From: Bifidobacterium coryneforme
GTDB lineage: Bacteria > Actinomycetota > Actinomycetes > Actinomycetales > Bifidobacteriaceae
NCBI RefSeq assembly: GCF_000737865.1
Contig: NZ_CP007287.1
Location: 435,648 to 499,647 of the forward strand
DNA: 64,000 nucleotides
Reading direction: 5' to 3'
Position 1 is the first letter of the stretch, and each line of letters begins with the position of its first letter. The notes below the pieces were generated by a model. The model made no database searches. It was not told the DNA's origin and saw only the letters and a list, made by a program, of their open reading frames with translations. This document shows, in pieces, positions 33,401-42,315 of the stretch. The translations under genes and the position numbers were made by a program.

Positions 33401-34900
33401 GTAGATGATGCCATCGATACCCTGCGACTCCTTTCCAGAGAGGGCTTGCAGGAGGCCGACCCCAGGTTCTGGCCCTTCCTGTATGCCGATTTCGATACTG
33501 AACGGTCCTCGAACGGAGCATCCGAACGCCCCGATACGGATTCACCGGCCTCCGTTTCCAAGGTGACCGCAGTGGGCGAACCTCCGGCATTGAAGCCCGG
33601 AGAATCGCAACAAGGAGAAGCAGTTGCGACCTCCGCCCAGGTGGTGTCCCTCTCTCCATCCACCGTAGATCAAATCTGGCGCTGCCCACTGGAATGGGTG
33701 CTGAGTGACCGGTATTCCGGTCCACAGCCGAGCAGGGTGGATACCGGCTTCGGTTCCCTGATTCATCAGGTGGCCCAGGAGGCGACCAATCGCGGTCTGG
33801 ACAGGCCTGACCCCGGGAAACTGGGTCGGAATGCTCAATCCCTGGCGGAGCGCAAGTCCATGGTGGGGGCCGAATTGATGGACATCTACCACGAGTTCGC
33901 CCAGAATCCTCCGGCTGGACTGAATCCCAGGGAGCTCTACGGTATCCGCAGCAAAGAGCATCAGGCGGAGGGAATCATCGATAATCTGGCCTCCTACTTC
34001 GTCCATTCCACGACAGACGGCTACGGTTGTGGTGGGAAGGCCCCGGTTCCCGTTGGAAGCCTGGAGGGGGTTCAGAGCGAGCGGTCCTTCAACGTGACCA
34101 TAACCGTGGAGGACGTTTGCAAGGTATGGAAGGCCACCTTCCCCGGCAATGCGCTGGACCGGGAGCAGTTCTTCAATCTTCTGTCCGGTCTGGTGGGAGG
34201 GTTCCCCGAGGCACTTACCTCGGAGACGTCCGTGCGGTTGTCCGGCAGGATAGACAGGCTGGAAACCCGGTGCATTGACGGTCGTCATTACCTGCGTCTG
34301 GTGGATTACAAAACCGGTAAGGTGCACAGTCGAGGCGATCTCTTCAATGACCTTCAGCTGGTCTGTTACCAACTTGGTCTGGCCTTCCAGACCGACGAGG
34401 AAAGAAGGCGGTCGGATGCTGAGGCCGGCTGGGTCCTGCCTGGTGCCCCTGACCCCGCCCAGGACGGAATGCTTCCCGTCAGCCAGTCCCTGCTCTTCGA
34501 CGTAGGCAGACCTGCCAAGGATGCCAATACAGGAACCAGGCCTGAGGAGGTCCCCTACCAGCCGCCCATCTTCCACGAGGGGACCTTCACGCCCGCCTAC
34601 CAGCCGAGAACCGGAGTCCCCGACCCCTCCAAACTGGCTGACCTTGGAGACCTCCCTGCCGAGTCCCCGCGCGGGGTTGACCAGGAGGTCTGGGATCTGG
34701 TACGCAATCACGGCGGTGGCTCCCAGATTGTATGGGACCTGACCATGGTGGCCCGGGTCTTCTTTGCCGCCGGAGTCAGCCTTTCGGCCGACCGCCCCGA
34801 TGCCCTCTTCGACCCCTCCCGTTGCCGCAGGGATCGCAAGGACGGGGTATGCCCGGCATGGAAGCGGCTGGCAACCAATCTTCTGGAGGACCAGGAATGA
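30425..34900 (+). CDS. adnA: AdnA-like helicase-nuclease subunit
   Basis: A 1,491-residue subunit of an actinobacterial AdnAB-type double-strand break resection complex. The N-terminal UvrD-like motor has Walker A ISGPPRSGKTTVA (about 37-49) but its Walker B reads VDDWQD rather than DEYQD, so the motor may be weak. This matches the accessory role known for mycobacterial AdnA. The C-terminal RecB-family nuclease (about 1090-1490) has LSGRIDRLE and LRLVDYKTGK with the catalytic Asp and Lys. Conserved Cys at IWRCPLEW and the last 30 residues may relate to an iron-sulfur staple. ATG 30425 is chosen because the frame upstream overlaps the phosphatase gene. Its stop overlaps adnB. Confidence 0.85.
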   Translation: MNSSRPVDATRVPSEVQELIDGGLKGTNGEGTSTLLISGPPRSGKTTVATQALLAGMDAYGDRDAFMVVSGRTAADLIGRQVILERGSASRTRPVGTLQALAFQILTQVSSLSEEDGALLPRLLNGAEQDALLRQVLTGHIAHVRSGDDCAVCRLLERYFQSGSGWSSVLVTRSDGQVEGVSDRFIAQLRDMFARMTELGVTPEDRDRLLSALDTQAIDLDQKERLGLQWRLAFAMNDEYLACIDRTYPDEFRLDPSLLMVRAGEGIRKVEGLALPRLLVVDDWQDVTLAGMGFLQALNRAGCSLLLVGNCDQAVQSFRGSYPEFLATRLTGLTAPNQGEALPILAEDFACLNARQVVLPQRQIVAPSAAGQPLQDGPGSYADLVAARISLGIASLEEENVALPSRPGKLPAWPGAGPVAPLAPTNPLLADGSVSARLFHTPAQEEDDLVWQVKHEFLTLGRDWNDMAVIAHDNATIRALGRKLRVQGVPVRYSSVTRPLSEETVIQGLFALVELARVAGDLSALSDEATGPGGIASWVRLHLRTLMASPLVCARVGDTGHERPVRMEHLESLMDSMAVLSRIQSSGDVPDPSVPATDGVLPQEAGSDVEEAGDDEGADGDEGEGRPEETLSTLPGLVSVWRDWCRGILTQGADAARQDGVSIDDSVISGGGNDLDIEGGLSVDALQTMLLLNPQECAPTILSAMDSIAGGRREDPDVRALRRALRIIRTTADRVAALPDPQPQYVLWEAWDSLGLADDWQKRALVASQEGEEVNDRLDALMRLFQYASGSQGFRTIEAFMDQVRSMQIEADSLAHIGPVEHAVTLTTPAGAAALARVWPLVWIPAVQDGNWPNLTPRDTMFGAEDLADLVLHNRIGTLDQPSSGHDPRIQSVLYTEKKGFLEAVTRAGEQVRVSAVWNDDMVPSDFLYGYLPEFYERTADMARANFTPVGSGGDTGREYGGLEVSPRGLTAVARSLLARQALQEDGLDRGRVDDAIDTLRLLSREGLQEADPRFWPFLYADFDTERSSNGASERPDTDSPASVSKVTAVGEPPALKPGESQQGEAVATSAQVVSLSPSTVDQIWRCPLEWVLSDRYSGPQPSRVDTGFGSLIHQVAQEATNRGLDRPDPGKLGRNAQSLAERKSMVGAELMDIYHEFAQNPPAGLNPRELYGIRSKEHQAEGIIDNLASYFVHSTTDGYGCGGKAPVPVGSLEGVQSERSFNVTITVEDVCKVWKATFPGNALDREQFFNLLSGLVGGFPEALTSETSVRLSGRIDRLETRCIDGRHYLRLVDYKTGKVHSRGDLFNDLQLVCYQLGLAFQTDEERRRSDAEAGWVLPGAPDPAQDGMLPVSQSLLFDVGRPAKDANTGTRPEEVPYQPPIFHEGTFTPAYQPRTGVPDPSKLADLGDLPAESPRGVDQEVWDLVRNHGGGSQIVWDLTMVARVFFAAGVSLSADRPDALFDPSRCRRDRKDGVCPAWKRLATNLLEDQE

Positions 34901-37900
34901 AGCAGACAGCAGAGCAATCGGCCATAGTCGATGCCGGGGTAGAAGATGACCTCCTGGTTGTGGCGGGAGCCGGTTCCGGCAAGACCATGACCATGACACA
35001 ACGCATCATTGCCTTGATTCGGCATGGTGTCCCCTCGGAGCAGATTCTGGGCCTGACCTTCACCCGTAAGGCCGCCTCGGAACTTCTCTCCCGGGTCTCG
35101 GCCGCGGTCATCAGGAGTCGTCCGGGGTCGGACCAGGGCCAGGTGGACCCGGAGAGGAACTTCCTCAAACCCTCGGTCTTCACCTATGATGCCTTCTTCC
35201 AGTCCATCGTCCGGCAGTATGGACTCCTGGTGGGGATGGACCAGGACACCCAACCCCTGAGCGCTCCCGGAGCTTTTCAGCTGGCCGCGGGGGTGGTGGC
35301 CGAGCATATCGACCTGGTCTTCCCCGACCGTGGGGAGGTCATGGACCAGGTCGAGGGTGGTCTGGATGTGGACGACCCCCTGTCCGGGTTCTCTGCCGCC
35401 ACCATCGGTGGCCCGGTTCAGGCTGCCAGGCTGGCGCGTGCCAGGGAATTGGGTCAGGATGACGTGGGTTCCGGCGCTTTCGAAACCACCGTCAACCAGG
35501 TCCTCGGCATCACCCATGCCCTGACCTCCTCCATGATCAGTCGGGACTGCCCGGACTTCGACCAGGCCCTGGCCCGGGTACGGGAGTGGGACCAGGCCTT
35601 CATCGATAGGACCGTGGCCCTGATCGATGGTCGTCCCATACCGGATGCTGAACCGACCGAAGCCTCCCTGAAAAGGCCGAGACGAGCGAAGAAGGACAGC
35701 GACGAGGACTATGAGCTCGAGTTGCGGAAAATGCGGAAGAAGCGACTGGACTTCCGGCTTTATCAGGCCAACCGGCTGCTCAGGACCGTCAGGACCCGGG
35801 AGAAGCTCCTGACCCTGGCCGATTACTATCAGCAGGCCAAACGCCAGGCCAACATGGCCGAGTTCGGCGACTTCACTGTAGCCGCCTTCCAGCTTGTCGA
35901 CCGATTCCCGGCAATCGGAGCCCATTATCGTCGCCGGTTCACCCACGTATTCCTGGACGAATACCAGGACACCTCCACCACCCAGGCGCTTCTCCTTGCC
36001 GCCATCTTCCATCCGAACGACAAGGAGGGGGCATCCAGGTCGGCCGTGACCGCCGTGGGGGATCCCTTCCAATCCATCTACGCCTGGCGTGGTGCCAGCC
36101 CGGGAGCCTTCCGCACCTTCCAGTCACAGTTCGGGATGCTGGCCGACAGGCCCAGTGTCCAGGACGGGCAGCTTGGCGGAATCACCACCTTCGGCAGGTC
36201 GGAGGACAAGGAACCTCTGACGCTCTCCCGCACCTTCAGGAACTCCAGGATGGTCCTGAAGGCCGCCAATCTCTTGACGGTTCCGCTCCGGCAGGATACG
36301 GGCCGCTTCTCCAGTGCCAGGATGAACGAGGTGGACGTGGCCCGGCTGGAGGCCAGGGAAGGAGCCGACGAGGGGACCGTCGGCCTGCTTGGCTACAGCA
36401 CGATTGGCCAGGAGATCGACGCCGTGGTCCGTTTCGCCCTTCATGCCAGGTCACGTTACGGCGGGCACGGCGAGGATGAGCTGGGCGAGGATTCCGATGC
36501 CCCCCATGCGGCCGTCCTTTTCCGGTCCAAGGCCAGGATGCCCCAGTATCGGACGGCACTGGAAGCCGCAGGCCTGACCTGCCAGGTGGTGGGGTATTCG
36601 GCCCTCTTCGACCGCCCCGAAGTCATGGATATCCTGGCCCTGCTCAGGGTGATCTGCGACCATACCGACAGTGATTCACTGATGCGTCTTCTGGCTTCGG
36701 CCCGGTTCAACATGAGCCCGGCCGATTTGAGAGCCTTGGCCTCCCTCGCGGAGACCATCAACGCCGACAGCCAGTACCGGGCTCTTCTCCAGGCCGGAAT
36801 GGTGCCCAAAACGGACGACGGCAAGGTCAGGAGAGAGCTGGTACGAGAACAACGGGACCAGGTACCGAACTCCCTCTTCCTGATTGATCTCCTGTTGCGT
36901 GATGACCTGGACGACCTGCTCCGGACCTCACGACTCAGTCCGCGTGGCCGTACATTGGTCAGTAGGGCGGCCGAGGTCATTCGAACAGTCCAGTCCCAGT
37001 CTTCGGCCTCGGTCAGGCAGGTGGTCATCGCCGCCATCCAGGCCCTGGACCTCGACATCGATCTGGTCCTGGCCCAGGCCATGGAACATCCGGACCAGCC
37101 TCTTCAACCGAGCCGGGCCAATGCCGGAGTCGAAGCCCTTCTGGAACAGGTTGATACCTACATATCCGAGTTGCCTGCCGGCCTGGGCCCCAGTCTTCCA
37201 GGATTCGTGGCCTGGGTGGATGCCATGGTCCAAAGTCCCGATCTGCCCGATGAGGGGGCTGGTGGGCATGCCGATGTGACCCTGATGACCGTCCACCAGG
37301 CCAAGGGTCTGGAATGGGATGCCGTGGCCGTGGTCGGGCTGTCCGCCGGCTCCTTCCCGAGCAAGCAGGGCGACCACCTGAAAATCGAGACGCTGAGCAC
37401 CGAGGCTTCCCCGGTGGGAGTGCCTTACCGGAACACGGCAAATACCTGGCTGGAGGATCCGCAGGCGGTTCCTGTACCGGTCAGGGCCGATGCCATGATT
37501 CTCCCCAGATTCCCCCATGACGCCCGTCCGGGATCCGAACCGGGGGATGACCTTGGTGGTCTGAGCCTGGCCGATTTGGAGGACGAGGCAATCGGGGAGA
37601 TCAGGAGCACCGGCGTGGACGATGCCGGGGATGACTACGACTTCCTGAGTGCCAGGGGATACCTGCCGCAGAAAGAGGAATACGGAAACCGATACCACAA
37701 CGATGAGCGCCGACTGGCCTATGTGGCCGTGACCAGGGCCAGGCATGACCTCCTCCTGACGTTCAGCACCAAGGCCAATGACACCAATCCCGCCTTGAAC
37801 ACCCCACAGGCCGACCCCGAGACGACTGCCTCGAACTTCTGGCGGGAATTGGTCAGGGGTCTGGAAGGCGAAGATGGTGCCGTCAGATTGGATTCCATCG

Positions 37901-39072
37901 ATGGGGGCCAGGATGGGGACGACGGGGAACCGCTTCCCCCCACTCCTCCTGTGGGTCTTCTGGTTGGTCAGGATGCCCAGGCCTTCCGTCAGGCCCTTGT
38001 TCAGGATGCCTTGGACCAGGTGGGCCAGCTGGCAGCCAGGCAGGATGAATCCGACAGGGTCCTCTGGCCGATAACCATGGGGACCAAGGTGTCACAGGCC
38101 CTGCAACGCAGTGCCGAATGGGTGGGCTTCGACGAGGACCCATCCGGAACCCCGCACGCGGAAGGCAGTCTCTATGCCGACGCGGTCCGGGTGCTCCAGG
38201 TTGGCACCGGAAGGCTGGGTGTTGCCGGTGACCGCCTTGTCGCGGACCTGGAGGCTCTGCGCCGTACAGGGCGGAGAATCATCGGGCATGGCGCTCAGAG
38301 TGTCACTTCCATCCAGGCCAGATCGGGCGGGATGGAGGCCGTCAGGGAACGGGAGTATTGGGAGGGCCTGGTCAGGCCTGTGCCCCGGGTGGCCTCGCCT
38401 CTGGCCCAGGCCGGTACCCTCTTCCATGAATGGGCTCAGCGCTACATCATGCCTGACTTCGAACCTTCATCGGGATTGCTTGATGTGACCGACCAGACCG
38501 TGGATGATTCCCTGGTGGAATCACAGACCCCATCCGGGTCAGCCGTTCCCTTGGGGTCGGAGGCCATGGCGGAACGCCGTCGGATGCTGGCGGATTTGGA
38601 CGAGGAAGAAGCGGGAAGGAAGCAGGGGGGAAGCGACCGAACGGCCCGGAACCTCAGGATATGGGAGCGGCGTCTGGCTGAATCCGAGTGGGGGCAAAGG
38701 ACTCCTGCCTGGGTGGAACGCCCCATCGTGGCGGTACTGGACGGCACCATCGTCAAGGGCAAACTCGATGCCGTGTTCCGCGGAGGGCTCGACCAGGATG
38801 ACGGCTCCAAGCTCTACACCATCGTGGACTGGAAAACCGGGGCCCGGCCCACGACCGCGGAGGACATCAGCGGAAAACTGGCCCAGCTCGACATGTACCG
38901 GATACTCCTTTCACGCTTGGAGGGAATCGACCTGTCGACCATCGACGCCTGCCTTTACTATGTAAGTGAGGCCCAGCCATCCCGGCGGCTGATCAGGGCA
39001 AGACCCAGATCCCAGGAGGAGATCCTTCAGGGTTTGCGTCGGGGTGCTCCGCAGGAGTCGGACAACGACTGA
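34897..39072 (+). CDS. adnB: AdnB-like helicase-nuclease subunit
   Basis: A 1,391-residue partner of AdnA, beginning in a 4-base ATGA overlap. The UvrD-type motor is complete: Q-motif QTAEQSAIV, Walker A VAGAGSGKT (22-30), LTFTRKAASEL, Walker B VFLDEYQDTS (about residue 351), GDPFQSIYAWRG, and VTLMTVHQAKGLEWDAV. The C-terminal nuclease has AGTLFHEWAQRY, GKLDAVF and IVDWKTGARP (about 1310). Together AdnAB unwinds and degrades DNA ends during recombination repair; this replaces RecBCD/AddAB in these bacteria. An acidic, low-complexity stretch lies near the middle (DDAGDDYDFLS). No downstream partner overlaps. Confidence 0.9.
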   Translation: MKQTAEQSAIVDAGVEDDLLVVAGAGSGKTMTMTQRIIALIRHGVPSEQILGLTFTRKAASELLSRVSAAVIRSRPGSDQGQVDPERNFLKPSVFTYDAFFQSIVRQYGLLVGMDQDTQPLSAPGAFQLAAGVVAEHIDLVFPDRGEVMDQVEGGLDVDDPLSGFSAATIGGPVQAARLARARELGQDDVGSGAFETTVNQVLGITHALTSSMISRDCPDFDQALARVREWDQAFIDRTVALIDGRPIPDAEPTEASLKRPRRAKKDSDEDYELELRKMRKKRLDFRLYQANRLLRTVRTREKLLTLADYYQQAKRQANMAEFGDFTVAAFQLVDRFPAIGAHYRRRFTHVFLDEYQDTSTTQALLLAAIFHPNDKEGASRSAVTAVGDPFQSIYAWRGASPGAFRTFQSQFGMLADRPSVQDGQLGGITTFGRSEDKEPLTLSRTFRNSRMVLKAANLLTVPLRQDTGRFSSARMNEVDVARLEAREGADEGTVGLLGYSTIGQEIDAVVRFALHARSRYGGHGEDELGEDSDAPHAAVLFRSKARMPQYRTALEAAGLTCQVVGYSALFDRPEVMDILALLRVICDHTDSDSLMRLLASARFNMSPADLRALASLAETINADSQYRALLQAGMVPKTDDGKVRRELVREQRDQVPNSLFLIDLLLRDDLDDLLRTSRLSPRGRTLVSRAAEVIRTVQSQSSASVRQVVIAAIQALDLDIDLVLAQAMEHPDQPLQPSRANAGVEALLEQVDTYISELPAGLGPSLPGFVAWVDAMVQSPDLPDEGAGGHADVTLMTVHQAKGLEWDAVAVVGLSAGSFPSKQGDHLKIETLSTEASPVGVPYRNTANTWLEDPQAVPVPVRADAMILPRFPHDARPGSEPGDDLGGLSLADLEDEAIGEIRSTGVDDAGDDYDFLSARGYLPQKEEYGNRYHNDERRLAYVAVTRARHDLLLTFSTKANDTNPALNTPQADPETTASNFWRELVRGLEGEDGAVRLDSIDGGQDGDDGEPLPPTPPVGLLVGQDAQAFRQALVQDALDQVGQLAARQDESDRVLWPITMGTKVSQALQRSAEWVGFDEDPSGTPHAEGSLYADAVRVLQVGTGRLGVAGDRLVADLEALRRTGRRIIGHGAQSVTSIQARSGGMEAVREREYWEGLVRPVPRVASPLAQAGTLFHEWAQRYIMPDFEPSSGLLDVTDQTVDDSLVESQTPSGSAVPLGSEAMAERRRMLADLDEEEAGRKQGGSDRTARNLRIWERRLAESEWGQRTPAWVERPIVAVLDGTIVKGKLDAVFRGGLDQDDGSKLYTIVDWKTGARPTTAEDISGKLAQLDMYRILLSRLEGIDLSTIDACLYYVSEAQPSRRLIRARPRSQEEILQGLRRGAPQESDND

Positions 39073-39167
39073 ACCAGCAGGGCGGGCCGCGTACACGCAA
39101 TGACAAGAACGGGATGCAAACCGGCATGCAGAGCATGGTCGGGGCGGTCCCAGGCAGACCCCGCTCC

Positions 39168-39193
39168 CTCAGGTGGCGATGGGTGCCCCTGAG
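39168..39193 (+). other. hairpin downstream of adnB
   Basis: CTCAGG / CCTGAG stem (39168-39173 with 39188-39193) about 100 bp after adnB, preceded by a second GC-rich fold near 39140-39164. No T-run follows, so terminator function is uncertain. Confidence 0.3.
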
Positions 39194-39267
39194 TACATGG
39201 TGACCGGAATGGCCGGGACGGTTTGACGCGCCCATACCTTCCGTGCAGCCAGACGGAGTGACAAGAG

Positions 39268-40011
39268 ATGACAGAGACAAGCCGGCCCGAACCAGGCCGG
39301 ACCAGCCCCCGCATGCCTTCGATACGCCCCATGGCCTGGAGCGATATGCCCGACCTGATAAGGGAATTCGAGAGGACCTGGAAGGTGGAGGCGGACAAGC
39401 AGGGCAAGGTTTCGCAGTTAAGCGCGGAACACTTCGTCCTTGACTACCTGACCCAAACCACCCGAGCCCGCATTGCCAGCATGGATGGCCGGTTCATGGG
39501 GGTCACCCTGCTCAGGGAGGGTGACGGACCCCTAAGTTTCCTCCAGGCACAGGCCTGCCTGGAATCCGTGGACGCCTCCCTGGGCTCCACGCCGCTGGGC
39601 AGCAAGACCCTGGCCAGCGCCCGGCACTGGCACGCTACGGAGGTGCGTCTTGAGGAGGAGTCCGGTCTGACGGCCCCGCCCCAAGCCGAACTGAAGCTGT
39701 TCCTGGTCAGCGGCAGGGCCCGCGGTCACGGCATCGGGCGGCTGCTCTGGCTGGATGCCCTGACGTACATGGACGGAAAGGGAATCACCGACTTCTACCT
39801 CCATACCGACTCTTCCTGCGATGTTGGGTACTACGACCATCAGGGCATGACCTGCCTGGCCGAGCTCAAGGGCCGGGATTACCAGGCGTTCTCCGAGCAG
39901 CAGGGTGCCGATTCCCGCGGTGTCGATCCGGCCTTCTTCGAAGGGGTCGACGACATCTACATTTACGGCGGAAAAGTCCGCGAACAGCTGGAAAGGTGCG
40001 GACGGTCATGA
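39268..40011 (+). CDS. GNAT-family N-acetyltransferase
   Basis: A 247-residue GNAT-fold protein. The acetyl-CoA loop is visible in ELKLFLVSGRARGHGIGRLLW (R/Q-x-x-G-x-G/A type), followed by a YYDHQGM motif in the usual position of the second half. The N-terminal region (residues 15-60) starts IRPMAWSDMPDLI, typical of GNAT proteins. The substrate cannot be read from sequence. Its last codons overlap the MFS gene start (ATGA), so the two are translated together and may share a task such as modifying and exporting a small compound. Confidence 0.8.
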   Translation: MTETSRPEPGRTSPRMPSIRPMAWSDMPDLIREFERTWKVEADKQGKVSQLSAEHFVLDYLTQTTRARIASMDGRFMGVTLLREGDGPLSFLQAQACLESVDASLGSTPLGSKTLASARHWHATEVRLEEESGLTAPPQAELKLFLVSGRARGHGIGRLLWLDALTYMDGKGITDFYLHTDSSCDVGYYDHQGMTCLAELKGRDYQAFSEQQGADSRGVDPAFFEGVDDIYIYGGKVREQLERCGRS

Positions 40012-41309
40012 AGGAATCCAGGTCCCCCTTCCTGCGGCTCTTCACCTACCCCGGCGCTGCAGGATTCTGCCTGGCGGCGGTTCTTGCCCGACTGCCCTTG
40101 GGGATGATGGGGTTGGGTATCGTCCTGGCCCTGAACCATATTTACGATAATTGGACTTCGGCAGGCATGATGAGCGCGGTCTATACGCTTTGTGCGGCCC
40201 TGGTCACCCCCGTCTACGCCCGTCTCTTCGACAGGTTCGGTCAGCGCCGGGTGGGACTTGTGGCACTCATGATCCAGACACTGGCCATCTTGGGGTTCGC
40301 CTTCGGGGCCATGAAGAGGGTATCCCTGGGCATACTCTTCATCCTGGCCGCCCTGATGGGTCTGACCCAGTTCGCCTTCGGGGCCCTGGTCCGCACGCGT
40401 TGGGCCTGGGTCCTGCGGGACGACCGGACCAATCTGCTCAACACGGCCTATGCTCTGGAATCCGGTCTCGATGAGTGCGTCTTCATCCTGGGGCCCATCC
40501 TTTCCGCCTACCTGGCCACTTCGGTGAACCCGGTATCCCAGCTCTTCCTGCCGGCTGCGGCCCTGCTTGTCGGCGGACTGACCTTCTTCTCGATGCGGTC
40601 CACGGAACCTCCGGCCATCGTCAGGATGGAGACCGCCGCAACCACGGCCGCCGACCACTCGCCGGTCGATGACGGTGGCAGTGTCCACCCCGAGGACTCG
40701 GACGGTATGAAAGGGGCCCGTTCGGCTCTGGCCTACCCGGGTATACTCCTCCTCTTCGTGGTCTTCATCGTTTTCAACATGAGCTTTTCGGCCGTGGACG
40801 TTTCGGTTACGGCCCTGACCAAGGCCATGGGCAGGGAGGGGGCCGTGGGGCTCCAGCTTGCGCTCTTCGCCCTGGGGTCCCTCTGTGGGGCCTTGATCTT
40901 CGGGTCGGTCAAGCTCAAGGGTTCCCGGTGGCGCTACTTGGTGGTCTTCCTGACCCTGCTGACCACCGGTTATGTGGTTTTCCGCCTGGTCATGGACAAT
41001 CTGGTCCTCCTGGGTCTGGCCGAGGTGCTCTCAGGCCTGTGCGTCTCTCCCATCTTCGCCACGGGCAATCTGATAGTCCGGGAGAGCGTGGACTCCCGCG
41101 CCCTGACCGAAGGCCTCTCCTGGCTGTCCACCGGAGGCTCCATCGGAACCTCGCTGGGGTCCACCCTGGCAGGAATTGCCTTGGATAAGTTCGGCCCTCA
41201 TGGCGGCATGACCATTCCGGCCATCGTCACCTGCTGTGCCATACCCCTGGCAGTCCTGGGATGGATCAGCAGCCGCAGGCGCACGGCGTCCGCATCGTCG
41301 TCGGAATAA
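40008..41309 (+). CDS. MFS transporter
   Basis: A 433-residue membrane protein with about twelve hydrophobic helices in two sets of six, separated by a hydrophilic loop rich in Asp and Thr (about 200-240). The cytoplasmic loop between helices 2 and 3 carries YARLFDRFGQRRV, the MFS signature (G-x-x-x-D-R-x-G-R-R type), with a related ALDKFGPHGG late in the protein. It resembles sugar-efflux or drug-efflux-type permeases; the substrate is unknown. ATG 40008 overlaps the GNAT stop, preferred over an in-frame GTG 12 bases earlier. Confidence 0.85.
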   Translation: MKESRSPFLRLFTYPGAAGFCLAAVLARLPLGMMGLGIVLALNHIYDNWTSAGMMSAVYTLCAALVTPVYARLFDRFGQRRVGLVALMIQTLAILGFAFGAMKRVSLGILFILAALMGLTQFAFGALVRTRWAWVLRDDRTNLLNTAYALESGLDECVFILGPILSAYLATSVNPVSQLFLPAAALLVGGLTFFSMRSTEPPAIVRMETAATTAADHSPVDDGGSVHPEDSDGMKGARSALAYPGILLLFVVFIVFNMSFSAVDVSVTALTKAMGREGAVGLQLALFALGSLCGALIFGSVKLKGSRWRYLVVFLTLLTTGYVVFRLVMDNLVLLGLAEVLSGLCVSPIFATGNLIVRESVDSRALTEGLSWLSTGGSIGTSLGSTLAGIALDKFGPHGGMTIPAIVTCCAIPLAVLGWISSRRRTASASSSE

Positions 41310-41483
41310 GGGTTCTGGTCCGACCCGAATCGGGACCCCCGCCAGCCGTTTCGATACCCGGGAGACCTTCGGAGATGATTCCAAGGGTCGGCACATCCGC
41401 CAGGTGGAAGGAACGGGCCACGGTTGGTGACGGCTCCTAGACTGGGGTCGAGTGCACAAGCAGGACGAGTCACGGAGGTGGGC

Positions 41484-42236
41484 ATGATCAGGGTTGCTGT
41501 CGTAGGGGCCACTGGACGAATGGGAACCAGTGTCGTTCAGGCCTTGGAAGAGGCGGATGACATGACCCTCTCCCTTGCCGTCGATGGTCGGGACGGTCTG
41601 GAGGGGATTACCTCCGACAATACCGATGTGGCCGTCGAGTTCACGGTTCCCCAGGCCTCTTTGGACAACGTGCTGACCCTGGTCGGGCGGGGGGTCGACC
41701 TGGTGGTGGGTACAACAGGCTGGACCGATGAGGGACTCGACCAGGTACGGCAGGCCCTGGAGCAGGCCCCCCGTGAGCATCAATCGGTCTTCATCGCCCC
41801 CAATTTCGCGATTTCCGCCGTCCTGGCCGACCACTTCGCCGCCAAGGCTGCCGAGTACTTCACCTCGGCCGAGGTGATTGAACTCCACCATCCCGACAAG
41901 GTGGACGCTCCATCGGGAACGGCCATCCACACGGCCCAGGCCATCGGGAAGGCCCGGCGTCAGGCCGGCTTGGGGCCGATGCCGGACGGCACCCAGGGTG
42001 CGGCGGATTCCCGAGGGCAGGTGATTGATGGGGTGCACGTCCACGCCGTTCGCCTGCAGGGCCTGAATGCCCACGAGGAGGTCCTCCTGGGGAACTCCGG
42101 TGAGCAGCTGTCCATCCGTGCAGACAGTTTCGACAGGTCCTCCTTCATGCCCGGTGTGCTCCTGGCTGTGAGAACCATCGCCTCCGGTTCCCACCCTGGT
42201 CTGACCGTGGGGCTGGACCGCTTCCTGGATCTGTGA
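41484..42236 (+). CDS. dapB: 4-hydroxy-tetrahydrodipicolinate reductase
   Basis: A 250-residue DapB, the second diaminopimelate/lysine pathway enzyme, which reduces hydroxytetrahydrodipicolinate with NAD(P)H. Visible are the Rossmann loop VVGATGRMG, DVAVEFTVPQA, VVGTTGWT, the signature APNFAISAVL and the substrate/catalytic block ELHHPDKVDAPSGTA. GGAGG (41474-41478) selects ATG 41484 over the longer frame. dapA follows after 79 bp; together they supply lysine and peptidoglycan precursors. Confidence 0.95.
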   Translation: MIRVAVVGATGRMGTSVVQALEEADDMTLSLAVDGRDGLEGITSDNTDVAVEFTVPQASLDNVLTLVGRGVDLVVGTTGWTDEGLDQVRQALEQAPREHQSVFIAPNFAISAVLADHFAAKAAEYFTSAEVIELHHPDKVDAPSGTAIHTAQAIGKARRQAGLGPMPDGTQGAADSRGQVIDGVHVHAVRLQGLNAHEEVLLGNSGEQLSIRADSFDRSSFMPGVLLAVRTIASGSHPGLTVGLDRFLDL

Positions 42237-42315
42237 ATGGTCACCAGATGGAACGAGATGTGGCGGGAATGTGCCAAGGCCCGATTGAGTCCCCATCTGC
42301 AAGTAGCGTGAAACT